Source: Pseudomonadota bacterium
Lineage (GTDB): Bacteria > Pseudomonadota > Gammaproteobacteria > Burkholderiales > Burkholderiaceae_C
Reading direction: 5' to 3'
Assembly: GCA_018241185.1 (NCBI GenBank)
Contig: JAFEEH010000125.1
Location: 1 to 39,752, forward strand
DNA: 39,752 nucleotides
Shown: positions 28,444 through 36,541 of the stretch, piece by piece
Layout: the number at the start of each line of letters is the position of its first letter
Position numbering within the stretch: the first letter of the stretch is position 1
Position numbers and translations under genes: made by a program
Notes under the pieces: model-generated
The model's input: the letters and a program-made list of their open reading frames with translations, nothing else
What the model was told of the DNA's origin: nothing
Databases searched by the model: none

Positions 28444-29235
28444 TCACTCCTTGCCGGCGCTCTTGGCCAGGAAGGCCTCGACCGAGGCGCGGTGCTCGGC
28501 GCTCGTGTAGCAGATGCCCTGGGCCTGGCTGCCCTGCGCGAACACGTCGTGCGAGGACAGCTCGAAGCTCTGGTTCAGGATGGTCTTCGTCAGCGCCAGG
28601 GCGGTCGACGAGGCGGCCGACAGGTCGCGTGCCCATTGCCGGGCGTCGGCGAGCAGGGTGTCGGCACCGGTCTGCCGGTCGACGATGCCCAGCTTCAGCG
28701 CTTCGTCGACCTTGACCTGACGGCCGGTGAAGATCAATTCCTTGGCCTTGGCCAGGCCGACGCGGCGCGGCAGGAAGTACATGCCACCGCCGTCGGGAAT
28801 GATGCCGCGGTGGATGTACGACCAGGTGAAGCTCGCCCACTCGCTGGCGATGATGAAGTCGCAGGCCAGCGCGGTGTCGGCCCCCAGGCCGGAGGCGGCA
28901 CCGTTCACGGCGGCGATCACGGGCTTGGGCATGGTGTGCAGCAGCGCCTGGGTGTGGTGCACCCGCTGCTGGCGGTGCCAGCCGTTGAAGCCGACCTCGC
29001 CGACGGGGGCGTTCATGCGCTTCTGCATGCCGCTGATGTCGCCGCCGGCGCAGAAGCCTTTTCCCGCGCCGGTAAGCACCAGCGCACGGATGGACTTGTC
29101 TGCCGCCACGTGCTCCAGCGCGTGGATGAACTCGGTGCGCATGTCGTCGCTCATCGCGTTGCGCTTTTCGGGGCGGTTCAGTGTCAGGGTCGCAATCGCG
29201 TCCTGCACGTCCAGTTCGATCAGGGGGGTGCTCAT
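28444..29235 (-). CDS. Enoyl-CoA hydratase/isomerase (crotonase) family protein
   Basis: Crotonase-fold enzyme of 263 residues acting on an acyl-CoA. The first oxyanion-hole segment GFCAGGDISGM (about 60-70) and the second, NGAASGLGAD (111-120), are present. Against rat enoyl-CoA hydratase the two catalytic glutamates are not conserved: Glu144 aligns with Asp120 and Glu164 with Tyr140. It may thus be an isomerase, hydrolase, decarboxylase or a hydratase with altered mechanism rather than a standard hydratase. The ATG at 29235 is 40 nt downstream of the Bug receptor gene; the acyl-CoA synthetase follows after 4 nt, supporting a shared pathway. Confidence 0.88.
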   Translation of the reverse strand: MSTPLIELDVQDAIATLTLNRPEKRNAMSDDMRTEFIHALEHVAADKSIRALVLTGAGKGFCAGGDISGMQKRMNAPVGEVGFNGWHRQQRVHHTQALLHTMPKPVIAAVNGAASGLGADTALACDFIIASEWASFTWSYIHRGIIPDGGGMYFLPRRVGLAKAKELIFTGRQVKVDEALKLGIVDRQTGADTLLADARQWARDLSAASSTALALTKTILNQSFELSSHDVFAQGSQAQGICYTSAEHRASVEAFLAKSAGKE

Positions 29236-29275
29236 GGGAATCTCCGGTGCGGCCCCAGAGGCCGCGGTTTCGAAT

Positions 29276-30250
29276 TCACTCCGGCTTGATGCCGTTTTCC
29301 TTGACGATGCGCGCCCAGCGCGCTTCCTCGGCCTGGACGTAGGTGCCCAGTTCGGCCGGCGGGCCGCCGCCGATCGTCAGGCCCTCGTGCTCGATCTTGC
29401 GCACGAACTCGGGTGCGCGAAGCGCCTTGTTGCCGGCAACGTTCAGCCGGTCGATGATCGGCTGGGGCGTGCCCGCGGGCACGTACAGCCCGTACCAGCT
29501 GTCGACCCGGTAGCCCGGCACCGTGGATGCGATCGTGGGCACGCCCTTGAACGCCGCCGACGGTTCCTGCGTCGTCACGCCCAGCGCCCGCAGCTTGCCG
29601 GTATCGACGAAGTTGGACACCGCGGCCGCAGTTGCGAACATCATGTCCACCTGGCCACCCAGAAGGTCGGTCAATGCCGGGCCGGCGCCCTTGTAGGGAA
29701 CATGGACCAGACGGACCTTGGCCAGGTTCGCCAGCATCTCGCCCGCCAGATGGGCGGAAGTGCCGGTGCCCTGCGAGGCGTAGGTCAGCTTGTCAGGCTT
29801 GGCCTTGGCCGCAGCGATGATGTCCGCGACGGACTTGTAAGGGCTGTCGGGGCGCACCACCAGCACATTGGGGCCACGGCCGATCAGCAGTACGGGCGCG
29901 AAGGCGGCGTTGCTGCCATAGGGCAGCTTGGGCTGCAGCGACGGGTTGACTGCATGCGCGAAGGACGCGACGACGACGGAATAGCCATCGGGAGCGCTCT
30001 TGGCCACGTTGTCGGTGCCGATCATGGTGCCGGCCCCTGGCTTGTTGTCCACGATCACCGGCTGGCCGAGGTCCCTGGACATCTCGAGGCCCAGCGTGCG
30101 GGCGATCAGGTCGGTGCCGCCGCCGGGGGCGAAGGGCACCACGAAGCGGATCGGCTTGTCGGGGTAGGCCATCGCCGTGCCGGCCATGCCCAGGCAGGCC
30201 AGGGCGGCGAAAAGAAGGGCGCGTGCCGCGCGCCGGGGGCTAGAGGTCAT
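29276..30250 (-). CDS. Bug/TctC-family periplasmic solute-binding receptor
   Basis: Second tripartite tricarboxylate-type receptor in the window, of 324 residues. A signal peptide covers about residues 1-28 (ending GTAMA), followed by YPDKPIRFVVPFAPGG, VDNKPGAGTMIG and the VPYKGAGPALTDLLGG segment typical of Bug proteins. GGAG lies 10 nt before the ATG at 30250. It is the first gene of a four-gene minus-strand unit (receptor, crotonase, acyl-CoA synthetase, PrpD-like) and is divergent from an IclR regulator. It probably captures the carboxylate that the unit degrades; the membrane subunits must be encoded elsewhere. Confidence 0.92.
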   Translation of the reverse strand: MTSSPRRAARALLFAALACLGMAGTAMAYPDKPIRFVVPFAPGGGTDLIARTLGLEMSRDLGQPVIVDNKPGAGTMIGTDNVAKSAPDGYSVVVASFAHAVNPSLQPKLPYGSNAAFAPVLLIGRGPNVLVVRPDSPYKSVADIIAAAKAKPDKLTYASQGTGTSAHLAGEMLANLAKVRLVHVPYKGAGPALTDLLGGQVDMMFATAAAVSNFVDTGKLRALGVTTQEPSAAFKGVPTIASTVPGYRVDSWYGLYVPAGTPQPIIDRLNVAGNKALRAPEFVRKIEHEGLTIGGGPPAELGTYVQAEEARWARIVKENGIKPE

Positions 30251-30350
30251 GATGCTTGTCTCCGTGTCTCAGCGATAAGGTGAGCGGCCGCACCTTTGTT
30301 GGCGGCTGGAGCAACTCTAGGCAACGGCGCGCCGAAGAGGCACCGGTCTG

Positions 30351-30365
30351 TTCCAATCAGTGGAA
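30351..30365. promoter_or_regulatory. Candidate IclR operator
   Basis: TTCCA-ATCAG-TGGAA is a perfect 5-nt inverted repeat with a 5-nt spacer, in the 153-nt divergent region (30251-30403) between the Bug receptor operon and the IclR gene. Short palindromes of this size are typical IclR-family targets. No clear -35/-10 pair was identified for either gene. Confidence 0.45.
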
Positions 30366-30403
30366 TTGCACTTTCCGCCCGTTTCGACGCTGAGGCGCTG
30401 CCC

Positions 30404-31207
30404 ATGACCGCAAAAGCCACTGCCGCACTGATGGAAAAGCCCGGGCAATCCCCTGCCAATCGTTCGTTGCAACGAGGCATCGAGATCCTGCGCGCCTTTC
30501 GCCCCGGATCGGAGTTGCTGGGCAATGGGGAGCTCGCCGAGCGCACGGGTTTGCCCAAGGCCACGGTGAGCCGGCTCGCACAGACCCTGGTCGGAAGCGG
30601 GGTGCTGCAACTGGACATCGCCACGCGTACCTACCGGCTGGCTCCGTCGGTCCTGAGCCTGGCGCATGCGATGCGGTCGGGTTCGCGCGTTCTCGCTGTC
30701 GCCGCGCCGCACATGCGCGCGCTCGCGGAGCGGCTGCGCATCAACGTCGGCCTGGCGGCGCCCGACCGCGACGAGATGGTGTATCTCGAATCGATCCGGT
30801 ACGCGCGGCGGGTGGCGCTGCGGCACGTCGTGTCGGGGCAGCGCGTCCCGATGGAGCTGACCTCCCTCGGGCGGGCGTACCTGGCGGTGGCGTCGGCCCG
30901 CCAACGCCAGGCGCTGATGGGCATCCTGGCGCGGCGACGCGGCCGGCAGTGGCCGGCGTTGAAAAAGGAGATCGACGAGGCGTGCGCCGACGTACGGAGC
31001 AAGGGCCATTGCGCCGCCTCGTGGCAACCGGAGGTGGTCGCCATCGCGGCGCCGCTGGTGACCGAGGATGCGGTCTATGTCTTCAACCTGAGCCTGTCGA
31101 CGGTCGAATCGCCGGAGTCGATCTCGAGCGAGCTGGGGCCCGCCCTGCTGGCGCTGATCGACCGGGTGCGGCGCGAACTCGACAGGCGCGACCCGCGGGG
31201 CCTGTAG
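30404..31207 (+). CDS. IclR-family transcriptional regulator
   Basis: Regulator of 267 residues with an N-terminal winged helix-turn-helix at about residues 18-80 (RSLQRGIEILRAF, LAERTGLPKATVSRLAQTL) and a C-terminal GAF-like effector domain (VGLAAPDRDEMVYLES, RVPMELTSLGRAYLA). The ATG at 30404 is preferred over an in-frame TTG at 30296, because the added 36 residues would run through the candidate operator and show no homology. It is divergent from the Bug-crotonase-synthetase-PrpD unit, which it probably controls in response to the substrate or a CoA ester. Confidence 0.92.
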   Translation: MTAKATAALMEKPGQSPANRSLQRGIEILRAFRPGSELLGNGELAERTGLPKATVSRLAQTLVGSGVLQLDIATRTYRLAPSVLSLAHAMRSGSRVLAVAAPHMRALAERLRINVGLAAPDRDEMVYLESIRYARRVALRHVVSGQRVPMELTSLGRAYLAVASARQRQALMGILARRRGRQWPALKKEIDEACADVRSKGHCAASWQPEVVAIAAPLVTEDAVYVFNLSLSTVESPESISSELGPALLALIDRVRRELDRRDPRGL

Positions 31208-31228
31208 GGCCCAGGTGCGGCAGGGGCC

Positions 31229-31981
31229 TCAGGGCAGCTCGACGGCGCCCATGCGCGCCACGATGGTCGCCGTGCGGCCGTTGAGGTAGGACGAGTTCGG
31301 ACGCATTTCGTAGAACTGCGGGCTCGGTAGCATCACGGCCAGGCGTGCAGCCTCCGAGGGCGACAGGCGCGCCGCACTCTTGCCGAAGTAGCGCTGCGCG
31401 GCCGCCTCGGCGCCGAACACGCCGTTGCCCCACTCGACGCTGTTGAGGTAGATCTCCAGGATGCGCTGCTTGCTCAGGAAAAGCTCCAGCGCCATCGTCA
31501 GCACCAGTTCCTGGCCCTTGCGCAGCAACGTGCGCTCGCCCGACAACAGCAGGTTCTTCGCCAATTGCTGCGTGACGGTGGAGCCGCCGCGCAGGCGCGC
31601 CTGCACCGGTGCGGGGGCGGGCTTGCCGCGTGCGGCGGCGCGGGCGGCGCGCTTGGCTGCGAGCTCTTCGGCACGGGCGTTGCGCTGCCGGGCGCGCTCG
31701 ATCGCCTCCCACTCCACGCCGTCGTGATTGACGAAGTCGGCATCCTCGCTGGCCAACACCGCGCGCTTGAGGTTGTCGTGGATCTGCGTATAGGGCAGCC
31801 ACTGCTGGTGCCACCGCGCGTGGGCCCCGTCACGCAGCAGGATCTGCCACATCTCGGAGCGCTGGAAGGCGGTGGACTGCGGGTCGATCGCCGCCATGGC
31901 CGCGATGCGCAGCACGAAGAAGAGCTCGAGTGCGATTCCGGCCAGCAGCAGGCAGCCGATCCAGCGGACGAGGGCGCGCAT
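31229..31981 (-). CDS. mtgA: Monofunctional peptidoglycan glycosyltransferase (MtgA)
   Basis: GT51 enzyme that polymerises lipid II into glycan strands without transpeptidase activity. It has 250 residues from the ATG at 31981; the frame extends upstream over the aroE end but without homology. A membrane anchor lies at about residues 7-29. Catalytic-domain motifs are ASEDADF with Glu79, GGSTVTQQLAKN at 132-143, ILEIYLNSVEWGNGVFG, and AAQRYF. A basic Ala/Arg-rich loop of about 28 residues (101-128) precedes the GGST motif and is longer than in E. coli MtgA. It is the last gene of the aroE unit, 8 nt downstream of aroE. Confidence 0.94.
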   Translation of the reverse strand: MRALVRWIGCLLLAGIALELFFVLRIAAMAAIDPQSTAFQRSEMWQILLRDGAHARWHQQWLPYTQIHDNLKRAVLASEDADFVNHDGVEWEAIERARQRNARAEELAAKRAARAAARGKPAPAPVQARLRGGSTVTQQLAKNLLLSGERTLLRKGQELVLTMALELFLSKQRILEIYLNSVEWGNGVFGAEAAAQRYFGKSAARLSPSEAARLAVMLPSPQFYEMRPNSSYLNGRTATIVARMGAVELP

Positions 31982-31989
31982 CCCGGTGG

Positions 31990-32844
31990 TCAGGCGGCGT
32001 CGACGACGGCGCGCAGCTCGGCCAGCACCTCGGCCGACGGCGGGCGCACGCCGCGCCACAGCGCGAACGCCTCGGCCGCCTGCTCGACCAGCATGCCCAG
32101 CCCATCGCGCGGCACGGCGCCGTGCATGCGCGCCCAGTCCATGAAGCCGGCCGCGGCGCGGCCGTACATCATGTCGACCGCGAGCGCGCCGGGGCGCAAC
32201 ACACTTGCGGCCACCGGCACCGCGTCGCCGGACAGGCTGGAGGCGGTGGCGTTCACCACCACGTCGAAGCTGCCGGGCACGGCGTCGAGCGCCCAGGCTT
32301 CCAGCGCCGTGGAATGGCCCAGCGCCTGCGCCGAGTGTCGGCGCACCAGGGCCACGGCCTTGTCCACCGTGCGGTTGGCGACCACGAGCCGGCGCAATCC
32401 GGTGTCGAGCAGTGGGCCGAGCACGCCGGCCGCTGCGCCGCCCGCGCCGATGAGCAGCAGGTCGCGGCCTGCGAGCGGCACGCCAGCGTTGCGCTCGATG
32501 TCGTTGACCAGTCCCACGCCGTCGGTGTTGTCGCCGTGGAGGCGGCCGTCGGGCTCGAAGCGCAGCGTGTTCACCGCCTGCGCCAGCCGTGCGCGCTCGC
32601 TCAGCGACTGCGCCGACGCCGCGGCGTCGAACTTGAAGGGGACGGTGACGTTGCAGCCGCCGGCACGGTCACCTGCGGCAGTGGCTTCGGCACGGAAGGC
32701 GTCCACGGCGACAGCAAACCCATCGATGGGCGCCAGGCGCCGCCCGTAATCCAGCGCCTGGCCGGTGAGTGCGGCGAAGCGCGCGTGGATCCAGGGCGAG
32801 CGGCTGTGCTCGACCGGGTTGCCGATGACGCAGTAGCGGTCCAT
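31990..32844 (-). CDS. aroE: Shikimate dehydrogenase (AroE)
   Basis: Reduces 3-dehydroshikimate to shikimate with NADPH. It has 284 residues from the ATG at 32844. The substrate-binding NPVEHSRSPWIH, the CNVTVPFK lysine segment, NTDGVG, and the nucleotide loop GAGGAAAGVL are all typical of AroE. The gene sits 11 nt downstream of a TonB-like gene and 8 nt upstream of mtgA. The frame is open far upstream, but only as a shadow of the tonB-like and RNase genes. The window also ends with the first shikimate-pathway enzyme, DAHP synthase, in a separate unit. Confidence 0.95.
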   Translation of the reverse strand: MDRYCVIGNPVEHSRSPWIHARFAALTGQALDYGRRLAPIDGFAVAVDAFRAEATAAGDRAGGCNVTVPFKFDAAASAQSLSERARLAQAVNTLRFEPDGRLHGDNTDGVGLVNDIERNAGVPLAGRDLLLIGAGGAAAGVLGPLLDTGLRRLVVANRTVDKAVALVRRHSAQALGHSTALEAWALDAVPGSFDVVVNATASSLSGDAVPVAASVLRPGALAVDMMYGRAAAGFMDWARMHGAVPRDGLGMLVEQAAEAFALWRGVRPPSAEVLAELRAVVDAA

Positions 32845-32855
32845 GTCGGTCGGTG

Positions 32856-33722
32856 TCAGTTGATGGGCTGGGTGGAGACCTGCGTCTCCAGCGTCTCGTC
32901 GCGCGTGAACTTGAATCGCGAAGGCATCAGCAACTGGTCGGTCTGGCGCCGCATCGCGTCGGTGAAGCGGCCGAAGTTGCCGATGCTGGCGACGATGGCC
33001 TGCGCACGCCGGTCCAGCTCCTTGTTGCCGGAGCTCTGGACGATCTCGGTGCCCAGCAGCGAGCCGTCGAAGTTGACGCTGACGATCATGGTCAGCGCGC
33101 CGTAGAGCTTCTTGCCGCCGGCCTGCGGGAAGCGCTCGGTGCCGCGTGCCTCGATCTTGCGTCGCAGCGTGTCGACGTACACGGCGTAGGTCGCCTCCTT
33201 GGTGGCGGGGCTCACGAAGCGGCGCTTGGGCCGCGCGTTCTCCTCGTTCACCCGGCGCTCGATCTGGGCCAGCAGCTCCAGCAGCTGGCGGCGCTTTTCT
33301 TCCTGCGCCGTGTTGTCGTTCGGCTGGCCGGCCTGGCGCGGATCCGGCATCGGCATGGCGGCGAGCTGGGCGCGCACCTGCGCCAGCAGCATCATCTGCT
33401 GTGCCTGCATGGCCTCGATCTGCTTCTGGGCCTCTTCTGCAGAGTCGCCCACGGCGGTGAAGGCCGAGGGCGGCAGCGGACTGGTGGCGCGGCCCTTGTC
33501 GAGGTCGCCGCCGCCGGCCAGCGAAGCCTGGGCCAGCGCCTGCGGCTTGTCGGGCGCTTCGCCCTTGGCCTTGGCATTGACCAGGATGATCTCCAGCGGC
33601 GTTTCCTGGAAGACGCGGTTGAAGGCCTCGGGATCGGCGAAACGGACCGCCAGCAGCCCAGCGTGGGCCAGGACCGACAGGCCCAGCGCAATCTGCAGCG
33701 TGCTGAAGTCCTTGAGGTTCAT
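32856..33722 (-). CDS. TonB-family C-terminal domain protein
   Basis: Energy-transducer-like protein of 288 residues. A single N-terminal membrane span covers about residues 8-27, followed by a Gln/Ala-rich, probably helical region (EEAQKQIEAMQAQQMMLLAQ, LLELLAQIERRVNEEN) and a C-terminal TonB-type domain (YAVYVDTLRRKIEARG, GALTMIVSVNFDGSL). The long Pro-rich spacer of classical TonB is missing and no exbB/exbD is adjacent, so a role in TonB-dependent uptake is unproven; a TolA- or envelope-related scaffold role is as likely. The start overlaps the upstream RNase gene's stop by 4 nt. Confidence 0.8.
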   Translation of the reverse strand: MNLKDFSTLQIALGLSVLAHAGLLAVRFADPEAFNRVFQETPLEIILVNAKAKGEAPDKPQALAQASLAGGGDLDKGRATSPLPPSAFTAVGDSAEEAQKQIEAMQAQQMMLLAQVRAQLAAMPMPDPRQAGQPNDNTAQEEKRRQLLELLAQIERRVNEENARPKRRFVSPATKEATYAVYVDTLRRKIEARGTERFPQAGGKKLYGALTMIVSVNFDGSLLGTEIVQSSGNKELDRRAQAIVASIGNFGRFTDAMRRQTDQLLMPSRFKFTRDETLETQVSTQPIN

Positions 33723-35794
33723 GCCGCGCTGGGCTCGGCGGTGGGCGCGTCGGCTGCGTCGCCGTCGGCCAGGTCGACGGCGATGGCCAGCGGGCCGGCG
33801 GCCGGCTCGTCGTCGTCGCCCTCGTCGGTGGCTTCGGGGGTGGCGGCGGCACCGAGGCGGTCGGTGACGGTCCCGTTGACGGCCAGCGCGATCTCGTCGA
33901 TGTCACCCAGGCGCACCCGCACGCGGCTGCCGCGCGGCAGGCCCTGCGCGCCCAGCACCGGCAGCACCAGCGGCAGGGTGTCGGCGCGCACCAGCGTCTC
34001 GCCCGCGCCGCCATCCTTGATCAGCGTGGCGTCCAGCTCCTGGATGCCCTGCTGCTGCAGGTACTTGAGCGTCCAGAAACGCTCCATGCCGGCCTGGTAG
34101 GCGTTGTAGGTGCCATAGGCGGCATCGAAGCCCGAGAGGATGGAGAACAGGCTCGCGTCCTTGGGCTTGAAGGGCGCTGCGAGGGCGGCGGTCTTGCCGT
34201 GGCGGGCGGCGGCGATGATCTGCCACTGGTTGACCAGGTCGGTGTAGCGGCGCAGCGGCGAGGTGCTCCAGGCGTAGCTCTTCACGCCCAGGCCCGCGTG
34301 CGGCAGCGGCTTGGTGCCCATGCGCACCTTGATGCCAGGCGCCAGGCTGGCCTGGCTGCGGTAGAGCGCCGGCACGCCCAGCTCGCCGAGCCAGCCGCCC
34401 CAGCTGCTGTTGGCCAGGATCATGGCCTCGGAGACGATCAGGTCCAGCGGCGCGCCGCGGCGGCGGGTGCTGATCTGCACGGTTTCGCTGCCGGTCGGCT
34501 CGGCCTGGTCGTTGCCGACGAGCCGGAAGTTGTAGTCGGGCCGGTTAAAGGTCTCCGGCTTGCCGCGCACCGCCTCCCGGCCGAGCTTCAGGTGGCGGGC
34601 GAGGCGATACAAAAATGATAGCGGCTCACGCAGGCTCCATGCGGCTTCCGGGCCTTTTTGGCTTGGAATGGAGGCACTGTCGAGCCAGGTCTCGTCGATC
34701 ACGCCGTCGAGCTGGTCATGGCGCAGGTTGGCCACGATCGGCACGCGCTCGAGCTTCGTCTCGGTGCCCACCACATCCAGCGTCGCCTCGTTGAAGCGGA
34801 CGTAGAGCGACACGGCAGGCCGGTCGCCGCCGTCGAGCAGGGTGTAGGTCTGCACGATGTCGTCGGGCAGCATCGTGATCTTGTGGCCCGGCATGTAGAC
34901 CGTCGACATGCGGTTGCGGGCCACCTGGTCGAGCGCGCTGTCGGGCGCGATGGCCAGGCCCGGCGCGGCGATGTGGATGCCCACGGTGACGGTGCCCGAG
35001 CCCAGGCCTTGCACCGAGAGCGCGTCGTCGATCTCGGTGGTCTGCGAGTCGTCGATCGAGAAGGCCTGCACGCCCTCGGCGCGCGGCAACTCGTCGGCGA
35101 TGGCCGGCGCCGCCAGCGCAGGAAAGCCCGTGCCCTTGGGAAAGTTCTCGAACAGGAAGCGCTTCCAGTGGAACTGGTAAGGCGAGTCGATGGCGCCCGA
35201 GGCCTCGAGCAGGTCCAGGGGCGCACGCTGGCTGGCGCGTGCGGCCTCGACCACGGCCTTGTACTCGGGCGCGTTCTTGTCGGGCTTGAACAGGATCTTG
35301 TAGAGCTGCTCGCGGATCGGCGCCGGGCAGCGGCCGGCCGCCAGCTCGGCCGACCATTCGGCGATCTGCGCCTGGATGGCCTTCTTCTTCTCGATGGCCG
35401 CCAGCGCCTGCTGCACGATCTCGGCCGGCGCCTTGCGGAAGCGCCCCTTGCCGGCGCGGCGGAAGTAGTGCGGCGCCTCGAAGAGTGCGAACAGCGCCGC
35501 GGCCTGCTGCACCAGCGAGGGCTTGGCGGTGAAGTAGTCGGCCGCGAGGTCGGCGAAGCCGAATTCCTCGGCCGGCGCGAATTCCCAGGCCAGGTCGAGG
35601 TCGACGGTGGCGGCCAGCGTGCGCGCCTCGGCGATCAGCTCCGCCGGCGCGGGCTTGTCGAAACGCAGCACGATGTTCGCGCCCTTGACCTTGACGCGTT
35701 TGCCGGTCTCCAGCTCCACCTGGGCGGAGGATTCGGCCTCGGACAGCACGCGGCCGCCGAGGTACTTGCCGGCTTCTTCGAACAACACAAACAT
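33719..35794 (-). CDS. RNase II/R-family (RNB domain) exoribonuclease
   Basis: 3'-5' exoribonuclease of 691 residues. The catalytic motif IDDSQTTEIDDALS lies at 247-260 with the conserved aspartates, and the RNB domain continues with MSTVYMPGHKITMLP and STSPLRRYTDLVNQW. The C-terminus ends in an acidic tail (EGDDDEPAAG). Residues about 377-397 are encoded by a copy of the short dispersed repeat inserted in frame (34604-34666), just before the LARHLKLGREAVRG segment. On the minus strand GAAAAT lies 6 nt before the ATG, suggesting a leaderless transcript. It heads the unit that includes the tonB-like, aroE and mtgA genes. Confidence 0.93.
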   Translation of the reverse strand: MFVLFEEAGKYLGGRVLSEAESSAQVELETGKRVKVKGANIVLRFDKPAPAELIAEARTLAATVDLDLAWEFAPAEEFGFADLAADYFTAKPSLVQQAAALFALFEAPHYFRRAGKGRFRKAPAEIVQQALAAIEKKKAIQAQIAEWSAELAAGRCPAPIREQLYKILFKPDKNAPEYKAVVEAARASQRAPLDLLEASGAIDSPYQFHWKRFLFENFPKGTGFPALAAPAIADELPRAEGVQAFSIDDSQTTEIDDALSVQGLGSGTVTVGIHIAAPGLAIAPDSALDQVARNRMSTVYMPGHKITMLPDDIVQTYTLLDGGDRPAVSLYVRFNEATLDVVGTETKLERVPIVANLRHDQLDGVIDETWLDSASIPSQKGPEAAWSLREPLSFLYRLARHLKLGREAVRGKPETFNRPDYNFRLVGNDQAEPTGSETVQISTRRRGAPLDLIVSEAMILANSSWGGWLGELGVPALYRSQASLAPGIKVRMGTKPLPHAGLGVKSYAWSTSPLRRYTDLVNQWQIIAAARHGKTAALAAPFKPKDASLFSILSGFDAAYGTYNAYQAGMERFWTLKYLQQQGIQELDATLIKDGGAGETLVRADTLPLVLPVLGAQGLPRGSRVRVRLGDIDEIALAVNGTVTDRLGAAATPEATDEGDDDEPAAGPLAIAVDLADGDAADAPTAEPSAA
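34604..34666 (+). repeat. Short dispersed repeat, family 1, copy E (inside the RNase gene)
   Basis: GCGATACAAAAATGATAGCGG is followed by a CACGCAGG block, CATGCGGC, GGGCC and TTTTTGGCTTGG. It aligns with copy D over about 62 nt. It lies antisense to the RNase gene and is read through in frame, adding about 21 codons. Confidence 0.7.
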
Positions 35795-35800
35795 CGGGCG

Positions 35801-35806
35801 ATTTTC
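35801..35806 (-). promoter_or_regulatory. Candidate RNase-gene -10 element (leaderless type)
   Basis: On the minus strand GAAAAT is preceded by TGT, giving an extended -10 form, and lies 6 nt before the ATG at 35794. No clear -35 was seen in the 45-nt gap to the upstream esterase gene. Confidence 0.35.
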
Positions 35807-35839
35807 ACACGCAGGCCGCCGCCACCCGCCGGTGGCCGT

Positions 35840-36436
35840 TCAGGCCGGCGAGAGAAAGGCCACCACGTCGGTCAGGTGGGCGCGTTCGAAGTCCGACAGC
35901 GCGTGGTCGCCGCCCTCCAGCAGGCGGGTCCGGCTGCCGGGGTAGCGGGCCGACATCTCGCGCCAGTCCAGCACCTCGTCCCCCTTGGCGATCACGGCGA
36001 ACACGCGCTCCGGGTGGTCCAGCGCGCCCACCTCGAGCGCGGCCAGTTCACCGATGAACTCGGGCCGGAAGAAGAAGCGCTCCTCGGGGCTGTGCCAGGT
36101 GTGTTGTTCGCCGATGTACTTCGCCAGGTCGCGCGCCGGATCGACCGCGGGGTTCAGCAGCACCGCGCGAGCACCGGTCATCGCGGCGACGTAGGTGGCA
36201 TAGAAGCCGCCCAGCGAGGACCCGATGACGCCCAGGCTCTGGCGCGGCCAGTCGGCGATGCCGGCCAGCACCAGGTCCATCGCTTCACGCGGCGAGGGCG
36301 GCAGCTGCGGACACCACCATTCCACGTCGGGATGGTGCACGGCCATGTAGGCCGCGGTGGCCTGGGCCTTGGCGGAGCGTGGCGAGGACCGGAAGCCGTG
36401 CAGGTAGAGCAGGTGGGTGATGGGCGGCAGGGGCAT
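35840..36436 (-). CDS. YqiA-like alpha/beta-hydrolase esterase
   Basis: Small cytoplasmic esterase of 198 residues from the ATG at 36436, close to the length of E. coli YqiA. LLYLHGFRSSPRS opens the protein, the nucleophile elbow is GSSLGG, an acid residue lies in AKGDEVLDW, and the catalytic histidine in GGDHALSDF. An upstream start at 36499 would add 21 non-conserved residues. It is divergent from rodA with a 105-nt gap and probably co-transcribed with the RNase gene 45 nt downstream. The natural substrate of the family is not established. Confidence 0.88.
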   Translation of the reverse strand: MPLPPITHLLYLHGFRSSPRSAKAQATAAYMAVHHPDVEWWCPQLPPSPREAMDLVLAGIADWPRQSLGVIGSSLGGFYATYVAAMTGARAVLLNPAVDPARDLAKYIGEQHTWHSPEERFFFRPEFIGELAALEVGALDHPERVFAVIAKGDEVLDWREMSARYPGSRTRLLEGGDHALSDFERAHLTDVVAFLSPA

Positions 36437-36524
36437 CTGGATCCGACCGGGGCGAGGGCGCGGTGCGAAGGGCCATTGTCCTGCGCTGCGCCTGCCCAAG
36501 CCAGACGCGCACGCGCGGCGCGCG

Positions 36525-36530
36525 GATAAT
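36525..36530 (+). promoter_or_regulatory. Candidate rodA -10 element
   Basis: GATAAT (five of six consensus positions) lies 11 nt before the rodA ATG, with GAC-containing CAGACG 17 nt upstream as a weak -35. The expected leader would be only a few bases. Confidence 0.4.
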
Positions 36531-36541
36531 CCCGGCCCATC

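Noticed and set aside
31206-31230. GGCCC/GGGCC pair as a bidirectional terminator between the IclR gene and mtgA
   Set aside because: The stem is short and GC-only with no T-run, as expected by chance in DNA of this composition.
32845-34014. Possible long N-terminal fusion on AroE
   Set aside because: The open frame upstream of 32844 lies antiframe to the TonB-like and RNase genes and has no AroE or other domain signal.
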